From positions 1 through 64,000 of the forward strand of contig NZ_NMVQ01000007.1 of assembly GCF_002250625.1 (NCBI RefSeq): a stretch of 64,000 nucleotides of DNA, written 5' to 3'. The position numbers were made by a program, and so were the translations under genes. The notes beneath the pieces were generated by a model. That model did not search any database. It had not been told where the DNA came from and saw only the letters and a program-made list of their open reading frames with translations. The DNA is from Enemella dayhoffiae (GTDB taxonomy: Bacteria > Actinomycetota > Actinomycetes > Propionibacteriales > Propionibacteriaceae). Below are positions 51,786 to 60,042 of this stretch, one piece after another (within the stretch, counting starts at the first letter, position 1; every line of letters starts with the position of its first letter).

Positions 51786-53429
51786 TCATCGGGGGGTCCC
51801 CGTCCCGGTCGGTGTCCCGGTCGACGTCGGGGTCGCGGTGCGGCTCGGGCGGATCGTCTGGGTGGGGGCCGTGCCCGAGGGTACCTTGGCGATGCCGGCC
51901 TGGACGTCAGCGACGAACCACTTCCCGCCGTTCTGCTCAATCACCACCCGATAGGCGTACGGCTGGTTGGTCTGGGTCTGGCTGGCCGCGCTGACCTGCA
52001 CCTGCAGGGTGACCTGGGTGCCGTTGGCATATTCGAAGTTCTGCCCGCCGCGGTGCGCCGACTTCGGCGGCAGCGCCAGCACGTCGGTCACCTGCACCTG
52101 GCGCAGCCCCCCGCGCAGGCCGGTCCGCGCCGGTTCGCTGGCCCGTGGGGTGAGGAACTGCGGCAGGCTGTCCGCGCTGGCGGTCCAGGCGCTCATGAAC
52201 TCGGGCAGGAAGCTGCTCTTCATCTGGGCGGCCAGGTCGAGGTCGGTCAGCGGCTGAGCCGGGTTGGCCTCGTCGCCGACGGGCTGTCCATAGCCGCCGA
52301 TCGGCATCTGGCCGATGCTGCCGGTAACCCTGGGGCCGGCTCCGGTGGCCGGGTCGTCCAGATAGATCGGCACCAGATAGGCCGCGGCGCCGTCGCTGCC
52401 GGTGGTCAGGAAGCCGACGTAGCGGGCCCGGGTCATCCCCGGAATCGACTGGATGGTGCCGTTGAAGATGACCTGGTCGATCCGCCGCGGTTTGGTGTCG
52501 GTGCCGCCGGCACAGGCCGGGTCCTCGACGGTGCTCATGGCGCGGGCGGTGGACACCCGGTTCTGGTCGTCGGCCGTGCCGGAGCGGGCCAGGCAGGCGC
52601 GCAGGTATTGGCCGCCGAAGACGGCGGCGGCGTCGGCGTTGAACGTGTCGACCTGGGCCTGGGTACGCCCACCCGTCGGCATCCCGCGGGTGGCGAGCAC
52701 GGCCAGGAACCCGCCCAGCACGGCGGCGCCGAGCACCGACAGGACCAGCGCCGTGACGGCCACGGTGCGGAACAGCTTGGCGGTGCTGCGGGCGTCCGAC
52801 AGCCGACGACCCGGCAGCGGTACCACCAGCTCGTAACCGCTCTTCGTGCGCACCCGGTGCGAGCCGCGGGGGACCGAGTCGTCCTCGTCGAATTCCACCT
52901 CGGGCAACAGCGGGGCCTTGGTCTGCTGGGACGCGGGGGGCTGGGACGCGGGGGGCTGGGACGGCGCGTGGTGCGGCGCGGACGCCTGGCTCATCGGGGC
53001 GGACGCCTGGCTCATCGGGGCGGACGCCTGGCTCATCGGGGCGGACGCCTGGCTCATCGGGGGCTGCCCGACCGGACCGGGCTGGCGCGGCGGACCGGGC
53101 GGGACGGCTCCGGCGTACCCCGCAGGGAGCCGAGCGCTGCCGGAGCGGATGCCGTGCGGGTTCGGGTTGGCCGGTGCGCCGGGGGCGGGCGGGGCCCAGT
53201 GGTCCTCGCTGGTACGCCGCGGCGCGGGCTGGGGCGGCTGGCCGGGTTGCCCGGGCCGACCCGGTCCCTGGGGACGGCCCTGCCGCAGGCTGGAGCGGAG
53301 CACGGTGGAGTCCTCGCCGCCGCCCTCACGGGCGCGGGCGGCCTCGGCGTACCCGGGGTCGCCGGGACGAGGGGAATCGCTCCCGGGACCGGTGGCCGGT
53401 CGGGGGAATCCATCTCGTCGCTCGGTCAT
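51786..53429 (-). CDS. TcpC/ConB-like protein (VirB8 analogue), first gene of the tcp-like operon
   Basis: The 547-residue protein has a long disordered Pro/Gln/Ser-rich cytoplasmic region (residues 1-190, including four exact MSQASAP units), one membrane helix near 220 (LVLSVLGAAVLGGFLAVLA), and an external part with two NTF2-like units (VDTFNADAAAVFGGQYLRA ... RARYVGFLTT; AAQMKSSFLPEFMSAW ... YAYRVVIEQNGGKWFVADVQ). TcpC of pCW3 and ConB of ICEBs1 have this helix plus double-NTF2 plan and are required for conjugative transfer. It begins the block read towards 45 kb. Length is above the usual about 360 because of the disordered head. Confidence 0.83.
   Translation of the reverse strand: MTERRDGFPRPATGPGSDSPRPGDPGYAEAARAREGGGEDSTVLRSSLRQGRPQGPGRPGQPGQPPQPAPRRTSEDHWAPPAPGAPANPNPHGIRSGSARLPAGYAGAVPPGPPRQPGPVGQPPMSQASAPMSQASAPMSQASAPMSQASAPHHAPSQPPASQPPASQQTKAPLLPEVEFDEDDSVPRGSHRVRTKSGYELVVPLPGRRLSDARSTAKLFRTVAVTALVLSVLGAAVLGGFLAVLATRGMPTGGRTQAQVDTFNADAAAVFGGQYLRACLARSGTADDQNRVSTARAMSTVEDPACAGGTDTKPRRIDQVIFNGTIQSIPGMTRARYVGFLTTGSDGAAAYLVPIYLDDPATGAGPRVTGSIGQMPIGGYGQPVGDEANPAQPLTDLDLAAQMKSSFLPEFMSAWTASADSLPQFLTPRASEPARTGLRGGLRQVQVTDVLALPPKSAHRGGQNFEYANGTQVTLQVQVSAASQTQTNQPYAYRVVIEQNGGKWFVADVQAGIAKVPSGTAPTQTIRPSRTATPTSTGTPTGTGTPR
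52978..53061 (-). repeat. Four identical 21-bp tandem units inside the tcpC-like gene
   Basis: The unit GCGGACGCCTGGCTCATCGGG is repeated four times at 52978, 52999, 53020 and 53041 with no difference. It encodes MSQASAP on the minus strand. Identity at the DNA level points to recent slippage, so copy number is likely to vary among strains. Confidence 0.9.
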
Positions 53430-53520
53430 CGCTCAGCTTCCGGGGGGAGAACTCGGCCAGAACGCGATTCTGGTGGATGCCGGGGTCAGCCCGCGGTCGG
53501 GGTCCCGGCCGAGGGCCGGC

Positions 53521-54234
53521 TCAGGCCTGAGCACCCTCGCGAGCCTTCTCGCGGCGGGCCATCACGAACTCGAACACCATCGGCAGCACCGAGACGAAGA
53601 CGATCAGCAGGATCGCCACCTCCAGGTTGTCCCGGACCAACGGGATCTGACCGAGGAAATAACCGAGCACCGTGACCCCGCACGCCCAGAGCACGCCGCC
53701 CAGGGCGGTCCAAATGATGAAGGTGCGGAAGTTCATCCTCGCGACACCGGCGACCAGGGTGACGAAGGTGCGCACCATCGGCACGAAGCGGGCCAGCACC
53801 AGCGCCTTGGCGCCGTATTTCTCGAAGAACTCGTGGGTCTTCTCGACGTAGGCCGGGTTGAACACCTTGCCCATGAAGCCGGTGCGCGGCTTGAACAGCG
53901 GCGGCCCGATCAGCTGACCGATCCAGTATCCGGAGATGTTGCCGAGGACCGCGGCGACGGTGAGCACCGCGCAGCAGAACACCAGGGTCAGCGGTTCGGA
54001 GCCGAAGTAGTGGATCACCGGAGGCGCACCCGCCACCACGGGGACCTTGATGAACAGTCCGACGGTGAACAGCAGCGAGTCGCCCGGCAGCAGGGAGAAG
54101 ATGCCGCACTCGGCGAACACGATGAGCGCCACCACCCACAGGGCCCAGGGCCCGGCCGCGTTGATGATGTTCTCCGGCTTGAACCACTCCGGGAGCAGCA
54201 GCGGCATGAGGGCGTTGGTGGTGAGGGCTAGCAC
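53521..54234 (-). CDS. DedA family membrane protein
   Basis: The 237-residue product belongs to the DedA/VTT family, with the signatures FAECGIFSLLPGDSLLFTVG and RFVPMVRTFVTLVAGVARMN around the re-entrant loops. DedA proteins act in lipid flipping and envelope homeostasis. The GTG at 54232-54234 is chosen because TATCCT (minus strand, 54241-54246) lies six bases before it; an ATG nine codons further on has no better signal. Divergent from the SpoU methylase gene by only 23 bases. Confidence 0.87.
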   Translation of the reverse strand: MLALTTNALMPLLLPEWFKPENIINAAGPWALWVVALIVFAECGIFSLLPGDSLLFTVGLFIKVPVVAGAPPVIHYFGSEPLTLVFCCAVLTVAAVLGNISGYWIGQLIGPPLFKPRTGFMGKVFNPAYVEKTHEFFEKYGAKALVLARFVPMVRTFVTLVAGVARMNFRTFIIWTALGGVLWACGVTVLGYFLGQIPLVRDNLEVAILLIVFVSVLPMVFEFVMARREKAREGAQA

Positions 54235-54240
54235 GCGTTG

Positions 54241-54250
54241 AGGATACCGT
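54241..54250. promoter_or_regulatory. Overlapping divergent leaderless -10 boxes
   Basis: AGGATACCGT carries TATCCT on the minus strand, six bases before the DedA GTG (54234), and TACCGT on the plus strand (54245-54250), seven bases before the methylase GTG (54258). Both genes appear to start transcription at their start codons from boxes that share bases, so the two polymerases should compete. Confidence 0.5.
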
Positions 54251-54257
54251 CCACCCT

Positions 54258-54917
54258 GTGGAAACCGAACTTTCGCGCGCCGGTGACCGAGCCGGTGATG
54301 GCGCTGCGCGCGAGCCGGCAACACACGGCGTGGGGCCGTGGGTCGGGGAATGGCCGGACGACGAGCGGTTGGACCCGGAGCTGTTGGCGGCGGGGGATCG
54401 GCGCAACGTGGTGGACCGCTATCGCTACTGGCGCCTGGAGGCGATCGTCGCCGACCTGGACACCCGGCGTACGCCGCTGCGGGTGGCGATCCAGAACTGG
54501 GAGCACGACTTCAACATCGGCTCCATCGTGCGCACCGCCAACGCGTTCAACGTGGCCGGGGTGCACATCATCGGGCGGCGGCGCTGGAACCGGCGCGGGG
54601 CGATGGTGACCGACCGTTACCTGCACGTGCGGCACCATCCGGACGAGGCCGACTTCCTCGCCTGGGCCGCGGGGGAGGCGTACGCCGTCGTCGGCGTGGA
54701 CAACCTGCCGGGCTCGGTCCCGCTGGAGACGGCCGTGCTGCCCGAGCGCTGCTGTCTGGTGTTCGGGTCGGAGGGGGCCGGGCTGACCGAGCCGTTGGTC
54801 GTCGGCTGCCAGCAGCTGGTCGCGATCGACCAGCAGGGGTCGACCCGGTCGATGAACGCGGGCGCGGCCGCCGCGATCGCGATGTATGCCTGGCGGCTGC
54901 AGCGCTTGGTCAGCTGA
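54258..54917 (+). CDS. SpoU/TrmH-family RNA 2'-O-methyltransferase
   Basis: The 219-residue protein begins with GTG at 54258. Its SPOUT core shows the three family motifs: NIGSIVRTANAFNVAGVHII, LVFGSEGAGLTEPLV and STRSMNAGAAAAIAMYAW. It methylates ribose in tRNA or rRNA using SAM. Which RNA is targeted cannot be read from the sequence. The short N-terminus lacks the extra domain of rRNA-specific RlmB. Confidence 0.9.
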   Translation: METELSRAGDRAGDGAAREPATHGVGPWVGEWPDDERLDPELLAAGDRRNVVDRYRYWRLEAIVADLDTRRTPLRVAIQNWEHDFNIGSIVRTANAFNVAGVHIIGRRRWNRRGAMVTDRYLHVRHHPDEADFLAWAAGEAYAVVGVDNLPGSVPLETAVLPERCCLVFGSEGAGLTEPLVVGCQQLVAIDQQGSTRSMNAGAAAAIAMYAWRLQRLVS

Positions 54918-54976
54918 CGTTTGTCGACACGGCCCCGCTACCTTGGGTCCCAACGGTCGACCGGAGGGTGGTGGGA

Positions 54977-55467
54977 ATGAGTGGGCTGGCGGTGGCGCTG
55001 CTGTCCTATCGGAGCAAGCCGCACTGTGGCGGTCAGGGCGTCTACGTACGCCACCTCTCGCGCGAGCTCGCCGCCCTCGGCCACCGGGTGACCGTCTATT
55101 CCGGACAGCCCTATCCCGACCTCGACCCCGCGCCGGCCGACGGCCCCGGCTCGATCGAGCTGATCAAGGTGCCGAGCCTCGACCTCTATCGCGAACCCGA
55201 TCCGTTCCGGCTGCCACACCCGCGCGAATACCGTGACCCGATCGACGTCCTCGAGGTCGCCACCATGCTCACCGGCGGGTTTCCCGAGCCGATGACGTTC
55301 AGCCTGCGGGTCGCCCGGCTGCTGCGCGACCAGCTCGCCGCCGGCCGCCGGATCGACGTCGTGCACGACAACCAGACGCTCGGCCGCGGGCTGCTCGAGG
55401 TGCAGCGAGTGCTGCCGCTGGTGACCACCATCCACCACCCGATCAGCCAGGACCGGCGTACCGACCG
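54977..55467 (+). pseudogene. N-terminal remnant of a family 4 glycosyltransferase
   Basis: The first 160 residues (LAVALLSYRSKPHCGGQGVY, RHLSRELAALGHRVTVYSGQ, IDVVHDNQTLGRGLLEVQ, PLVTTIHHPISQDRRTD) are the acceptor-binding half of a GT4-type glycosyltransferase. The donor-binding half is missing: from about 55445-55470 the frame passes into sequence that is sensible only on the other strand, as the start of a methyltransferase. The open frame continues by chance to 55819 over the GntR gene. The enzyme cannot be functional. Confidence 0.8.
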
Positions 55468-55578
55468 GGCGGCCGCCTCCTCGAACAGTGCCAGCGCCTC
55501 GTCCTCGGGCAGGAACCCGCGGGCGGCCCGGGCGTGGCGCAGCAGCTCGGCGGGCATGGTCGGCTCGGTCACGGGCAC
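55468..55578 (-). pseudogene. N-terminal remnant of a SAM-dependent methyltransferase, head-on with the glycosyltransferase remnant
   Basis: On the minus strand from GTG 55576-55578 the frame reads MPVTEPTMPAELLRHARAAR GFLPEDEALALFEEAAA, the typical start of a class I methyltransferase that lies convergent to a GT4 gene in related actinobacteria. It then runs into the antisense of the glycosyltransferase. The deletion removed the 3' parts of both convergent genes in one event. Confidence 0.65.
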
Positions 55579-55591
55579 ACGCTATCCGGCC

Positions 55592-55628
55592 GGACCAGAC
55601 CACTGGGCTCAGTGGTACATACTGGTCC
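55592..55628. promoter_or_regulatory. Nested operator-like dyad before the GntR gene
   Basis: GGACCAG (55592-55598) mirrors CTGGTCC (55622-55628), and inside it CCACTG (55600-55605) mirrors CAGTGG (55610-55615). The half-sites resemble the ACTGGTCTAGACCACT operators of DasR-type regulators. The dyad lies 23 bases before the start of a UTRA-domain GntR protein and fits autoregulation. Confidence 0.55.
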
Positions 55629-55650
55629 TCGACGCGTGGAAGGTGGAGCT

Positions 55651-56424
55651 GTGCCGGGTATCGAGGACGAGGGCCTGGAGGCCGCCCCGTTCGAACCGAC
55701 GATCGTGCCGATCGTGCCCGCCACCACCAAGCGCGCCCAGGTCCGCGAGTTGCTGGATCAGATCATCACCGCGCGGCTGCGGCCCGGTGACGCCATCTCC
55801 TCGGAGCGGGAATTGGTGAAGCAGCTCGGGGTGTCGCGGGTGACGGTACGCCAGGCGATCGCCGACCTGGTCGCGGCCGGCCGGTTGGAGCGGGTGCACG
55901 GGCGGGGCACCTATGTGACCGGTCCGCGGATCGACAGCCGGCTGCACCTGATGTCCTTCTCCCGGGAGATGCGTGCCCGCGGGCTGGAGCCGCGGACCGA
56001 GGTGCTGTCGGCGACCGAGGTGTCCGCCACCGACGCCGTGGCCGAGCAGCTGCAGCTCTCCGACGGGGAGCCGGTGGTGCGGGTGGAGCGGCTGCGGCTC
56101 GCCGACGACACCCCGATGGCGTACGAGGTCGGGTTCTATCCCGCGGCTTCCTTCCCTGGGTTGCTGGACAAGCCGTTGGGTTCGCTCTATGACGTGTTCG
56201 CCGCCGACTACGGCGTACGCGTGACGTCCGGGGTGCAGTCCATCCGGGCCGACGCGGCCGACCACACCCACGCCCAGGTGCTCGGGATCGCCCGGCGGGC
56301 GCCGCTGCTGGTCCAGGAGCGGGTCACCTGGGCCGGTACGCAGGTGATCGAGTTCGCCACCTCGCACTATCGCGGGGACCGGTATCGGATCCACATGTCG
56401 GTGACGCCGACCGGGTCCAGTTGA
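55651..56424 (+). CDS. GntR-family regulator with UTRA domain (HutC/DasR subfamily)
   Basis: The protein has 257 residues from GTG 55651 (AAGGTGGAG upstream). The winged helix RLRPGDAISSERELVKQLGV SRVTVRQAIADLVAAG is followed by GRGTYVTGPRIDSRLHLMSF and a UTRA effector domain (EPVVRVERLRLADDTPMAYE ... YGVRVTSGVQSIRA). HutC/DasR members sense small ligands such as GlcNAc-6-phosphate. No sugar genes are adjacent, so the effector is open; the amino-sugar cluster at 27-35 kb is a candidate target. Confidence 0.88.
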   Translation: MPGIEDEGLEAAPFEPTIVPIVPATTKRAQVRELLDQIITARLRPGDAISSERELVKQLGVSRVTVRQAIADLVAAGRLERVHGRGTYVTGPRIDSRLHLMSFSREMRARGLEPRTEVLSATEVSATDAVAEQLQLSDGEPVVRVERLRLADDTPMAYEVGFYPAASFPGLLDKPLGSLYDVFAADYGVRVTSGVQSIRADAADHTHAQVLGIARRAPLLVQERVTWAGTQVIEFATSHYRGDRYRIHMSVTPTGSS

Positions 56425-56471
56425 TCTCAACTCGACCACTCGATGAGCGGATGGAAACTACACTTGTTCCC

Positions 56472-57008
56472 GTGCAGCAGCTACCCGTGTTCTATGACCC
56501 CGAGCGGGTCGAGCAGCGCATCGGGGCGTACCGCCGCCGGGTGATCTGGCAGGCCGTCAGCGCCGGGCTGTCGGTGGCCGCCCTGGCGGTGCTGTTCCTG
56601 CACAGCTGGTTGGTGGCCAAGGGTCAGCCGGGTGAGGTGGGCCAGATGCTGCGATACGTGCTCACCTTCGGCGCCGTGATCGGCCTGGTGATGCTGCTGA
56701 TCCAGTTGCTCTGGCTGCGTCGGCTGCGGGCGGCCCGCCGTGAGGTGGGGGATGGGCTCGCGATGCTGCTGTCCCACCGCGGGATCGAGACCGCCGACGG
56801 GGCGATGCCGTGGGAGGACATCACCCGGGTCGCGGTCGCGAACGGCCGCCCGGGTCACGGCTACCGGCTCGACATCGTCACCGCCGACCGGGGGGCGTGC
56901 GCGTTCCCGTTGGACGGGCTGAACCTGCTGCCCGGCAGCCTCGACTCGGCCACTCGGGCCTACTCGGCCGGACGGCACGGGGTCGACCTGACCGTCGTCG
57001 ACGACTGA
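56472..57008 (+). CDS. Uncharacterised membrane protein with two helices
   Basis: The product has 178 residues from GTG 56472, seven bases after TACACT (56459-56464); ATG 56451 is an alternative. Two helices (QAVSAGLSVAALAVLFLHSW and YVLTFGAVIGLVMLLIQLLW) are followed by a PH-like soluble domain (GLAMLLSHRGIETADGAMPW, DIVTADRGACAFPLDGL). The pattern is common among actinobacterial unknowns; no function assigned. Confidence 0.65.
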   Translation: MQQLPVFYDPERVEQRIGAYRRRVIWQAVSAGLSVAALAVLFLHSWLVAKGQPGEVGQMLRYVLTFGAVIGLVMLLIQLLWLRRLRAARREVGDGLAMLLSHRGIETADGAMPWEDITRVAVANGRPGHGYRLDIVTADRGACAFPLDGLNLLPGSLDSATRAYSAGRHGVDLTVVDD

Positions 57009-57090
57009 ACGCCCGGCCCGCTGACAGCGGCGTACCCGCGGGTGAAAGACTGGGGCCGAGGCCTGCCCGAACGACAGAAGGAAGCAAGTC

Positions 57091-58119
57091 ATGCCCATCG
57101 CCACACCCGAGGTGTACGCCGAGATGCTGGATCGGGCGAAGCAGAACGGCTTCGCCTATCCGGCCATCAACGTCTCCTCCTCCCAGACGCTGAACGCCGC
57201 CCTGGCCGGTTTCGCCGAGGCCGGATCGGACGGCATCATCCAGGTGTCCACCGGCGGTGCCGAATATCTCTCCGGCCCGACCGTGAAGGACATGGTCAGC
57301 GGGGCCAGCGCGCTCGCCGAATATGCGCACATCGTGGCCGAGAAGTATCCGGTGAACGTCGCCCTGCACACCGACCACTGCCCCAAGGACAAGCTGGATG
57401 GGTTCGTCCGCCCGCTGCTCAAGATCTCCGCCGAGCGGGTGAAGAACGGGCAGAACCCGCTGTTCCAGTCGCACATGTGGGACGGTTCCGCGGTGCCGCT
57501 GGAGGAGAACCTGGAGATCGCCAAGGAACTGCACAAGCTGTGCCAGGAGGCGAAGATCATCCTCGAGGTCGAGATCGGTGTGGTCGGCGGCGAGGAGGAC
57601 GGCGTCGCCAACGAGATCAACGACAAGCTCTATTCCACCCCCGAGGACGCGATCGCCACGGCCAAGGCGCTCGGCTACGGCAACGATGGCTACTACATGA
57701 CGGCGCTCACCTTCGGCAACGTGCACGGGGTCTACAAGCCGGGCAACGTGAAGTTGCAGCCCGAGGTGTTGAAGAACGCGCAGGAGGCCGTGGTCAAGGA
57801 GTTCGGTCTGGAGGAGGGCGCCAAGCCGTTCCACCTGGTGTTCCACGGCGGCTCCGGTTCGCTGCCCGAGGAGATCGCCGAGGCGCTCACCTACGGCGTG
57901 GTGAAGATGAACGTCGACACCGACACCCAGTATGCGTTCACCCGCCCGGTCGCCGCGCACATGTTCCGCCACTATGACGGCGTGCTGAAGGTCGACGGCG
58001 AGGTCGGCAACAAGAAGCAGTACGACCCGCGGTCCTGGGGCAAGGCGGCCGAGTCGAGCATGGCCGCCCGCGTGGTCCAGGCCTGCCGCGACCTGAAGTC
58101 GGCCGGCCAGCACCAGTGA
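57091..58119 (+). CDS. fba: Class II fructose-bisphosphate aldolase
   Basis: The 342-residue glycolytic enzyme splits fructose-1,6-bisphosphate into DHAP and glyceraldehyde-3-phosphate. Zinc and substrate residues are visible in ALHTDHCPKDKL, EVEIGVVGGEEDG, GNVHGVYKPG and LVFHGGSGS. This is the long class IIA type typical of actinobacteria. AGAAGGA precedes the ATG. Followed by a strong hairpin. fba near DUF3151 and purA is common in actinobacteria. Confidence 0.95.
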   Translation: MPIATPEVYAEMLDRAKQNGFAYPAINVSSSQTLNAALAGFAEAGSDGIIQVSTGGAEYLSGPTVKDMVSGASALAEYAHIVAEKYPVNVALHTDHCPKDKLDGFVRPLLKISAERVKNGQNPLFQSHMWDGSAVPLEENLEIAKELHKLCQEAKIILEVEIGVVGGEEDGVANEINDKLYSTPEDAIATAKALGYGNDGYYMTALTFGNVHGVYKPGNVKLQPEVLKNAQEAVVKEFGLEEGAKPFHLVFHGGSGSLPEEIAEALTYGVVKMNVDTDTQYAFTRPVAAHMFRHYDGVLKVDGEVGNKKQYDPRSWGKAAESSMAARVVQACRDLKSAGQHQ

Positions 58120-58189
58120 GCGATCGGTGCCGCCGCCTGCGGAAACCGCTGGCGGTTGGCCCGCTGACCTGACAGGGTCGACGCGTGGG

Positions 58190-58220
58190 AGCCCCACGAG
58201 TTCATCGTTCTCGTGGGGCT
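58190..58220 (+). terminator. Hairpin terminator after fba
   Basis: AGCCCCACGAG (58190-58200) pairs exactly with CTCGTGGGGCT (58210-58220) around a nine-base loop. It separates fba from the convergent M23 gene and can serve both strands. Confidence 0.8.
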
Positions 58221-58239
58221 GCGGTGCGTCTCGGGTTCG

Positions 58240-59877
58240 TCAGCCGAGCTTGGTGTGGGGGTCCACGGCTCGCTGACCCGTGGTCTGCGACGCATCAGGC
58301 ACCCGATACTCCAGGTGCACGTGGGCGCCGAGGGTCCACCCGACAGCACCGACCGCCTGGCCGGGCTGCACCTGCTGCCCCAGGGAAACGTCGATCCGTG
58401 ACAGATGCCCCAGGATCACCACGTCGCCGTTCTCGCGCTGGATCCTGAGATCTCCGATTCCGGGGGTGTTCTTGGTGCGGGCGTCGTCGTAGTAGGAGCC
58501 GCTGCCCCCGGCGACGATCACCTTGCCGGCGACGGGGCTGACCACCTTGGTGCCGCGCGGGGCGGCCCGGTCCACTCCCGGATGCGAGCAGGCCGGCTGG
58601 CCCACGCTGGGGGCGTACTCGTACATCCAGCAGTTTTCCTGGCTCCACGGGGTGATCCCGAACGGCTGGGTTTCCTCGTCCGGGCCCTCGATGATGTCGG
58701 CGACCTTCAGCACCTTGCCGGCTGATCCGGCCGGCGGCTTCGGGGTTGCCGGGGGCTTCGGGGTTGCCGGGGGCTTCGGGGTTGCCGGCGGCTTCGCACT
58801 CGGCATACCGGAGCAGGTCGGGGCGACCTGCTCGGGCGTACCCGTCCACACCCAGGCGTCGGCCACCCAGCCGCCGGCCTCGGGCACGTAGTCCCACAGG
58901 GTGCTGGACACCCCGGCGACGTCGTTGGTGACCGATTCGGCGCGGATCTGGCAGCGGATGGTCAGCGGCTGCCCCTCGTTGAGTGTGCCAACGACGGCGG
59001 CGCTGCGGCTGGGGCTCTGCCGCACGTTCAGCGGCATCCCGCCCAGGTTCCACACCCGCGCCGCGGTGCCGGAGGTCGCCGGACCCGAGGCCGCCGGACG
59101 TGATGGGGCCGGGCGGGTGGTGGTCGTCGTCGCGGTGGGGCTGGAGCCGGCTGTTTTCGATCCGGTGCCCGTCCAGCCGGCGATCAGCCGGCGCAGGTCG
59201 GCCTGGCTGCGTTCGGCGGTCGCGCGGTCTGCGGCGTACATCGCCGAGGTGTCCCAGCCACTGCCATGGCACCAGCTGAGGTTGGCGCGGATGCACTCCG
59301 ACTCGACCTCCTGGTGGAGCTGGGTGGCGCCGATCGCCGGGTCGCGGAGCAGCCACGCCTTGCGCAGCACCGGGGTGTCGCGCACGGTGCGCTGCTGTTC
59401 CTGGCTCAGCCCGGCGTCCTTCATCACCCGCTGCAGCACGGCATCCGGGCTGGTGGAGTGCAGCGTGCGGGCGAGCCCCTCGTTGTCGGCCAGGCTCGAG
59501 TTGGGCACCTGTACGCCGGCCAGGCCGACCTGCCAGGCGCGGCCGGCGGGGCACAGGTCGGTCGGTCCGGTCCGGCGGTCGCCGCCGGGGAAGTTGCAGT
59601 TGCTGAACTTGTTGTCGGTGTCCATCGTGCCCTCCTTCAGCGACCACCAGGTGGTCCGGGAGAGCAGGTTCAGGCGGGCCTCACGGTCCCCGGCCAGGCG
59701 CGGATAGGCTTGGCTGGCGAACCACTTGAGGTTCTTGACCTGGGGGGAGTTGAGGGTGTGTCCGTTCACGGTGGCGGTGCCGGCGACGGACTGGGAGAGG
59801 CCCACGCCGGCGGCGAGGGCGGTGGCAGCGGTGACGGTGGCGGCGGTCAGGGCGGCGGTGCGGCGGGTGAGGCTCAT
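58240..59877 (-). CDS. Secreted M23 peptidase with SH3-like domain
   Basis: The 545-residue protein has a signal peptide (ALTAATVTAATALAAGVGLS), an N-terminal helical region with WFASQAYPRLAGDREARLNL, a Thr/Pro-rich linker, an SH3b-like part (GGMPLNVRQSPSRSAAVVGT), three identical PPATPK units, and a C-terminal M23 domain with HPGVDRAAPRGT near 434 and the metal-binding GAHVHLEYR near 519. It should cut cross-links in the wall or bind it. It is the second M23 protein in the window but is secreted and not linked to the transfer cluster. Confidence 0.87.
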   Translation of the reverse strand: MSLTRRTAALTAATVTAATALAAGVGLSQSVAGTATVNGHTLNSPQVKNLKWFASQAYPRLAGDREARLNLLSRTTWWSLKEGTMDTDNKFSNCNFPGGDRRTGPTDLCPAGRAWQVGLAGVQVPNSSLADNEGLARTLHSTSPDAVLQRVMKDAGLSQEQQRTVRDTPVLRKAWLLRDPAIGATQLHQEVESECIRANLSWCHGSGWDTSAMYAADRATAERSQADLRRLIAGWTGTGSKTAGSSPTATTTTTRPAPSRPAASGPATSGTAARVWNLGGMPLNVRQSPSRSAAVVGTLNEGQPLTIRCQIRAESVTNDVAGVSSTLWDYVPEAGGWVADAWVWTGTPEQVAPTCSGMPSAKPPATPKPPATPKPPATPKPPAGSAGKVLKVADIIEGPDEETQPFGITPWSQENCWMYEYAPSVGQPACSHPGVDRAAPRGTKVVSPVAGKVIVAGGSGSYYDDARTKNTPGIGDLRIQRENGDVVILGHLSRIDVSLGQQVQPGQAVGAVGWTLGAHVHLEYRVPDASQTTGQRAVDPHTKLG

Positions 59878-60042
59878 GACGTGGGTCCTGTCTCTGGCAT
59901 CCGGCTGATGCGCAGGACGCTAGGAGCCCCACCGGGCACCGCCCAACCCGTGTCCGGGCGGATTTTTCCGGCCGCGGCAAGGATGAGTAGCCGGGCCCAC
60001 AGGGGGTTGGGGTGTCGGCCCCAGCCCGAGGCGAGCCGGGGC

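Noticed and set aside
39314-53429. Complete integrative conjugative element
   Set aside because: No integrase, relaxase, coupling protein, attachment repeats or tRNA target are visible; flanks are housekeeping genes.
54338-55819. 493-codon frame as a full glycosyltransferase
   Set aside because: Only the 160 codons from 54977 match the family; the remainder reads through the antisense of a methyltransferase start and over the GntR gene.
59900-60042. Terminator hairpin after the SGNH gene at 60043
   Set aside because: GGCCCCAGCCC and GAGCCGGGGCT can pair only imperfectly; not strong enough to list.
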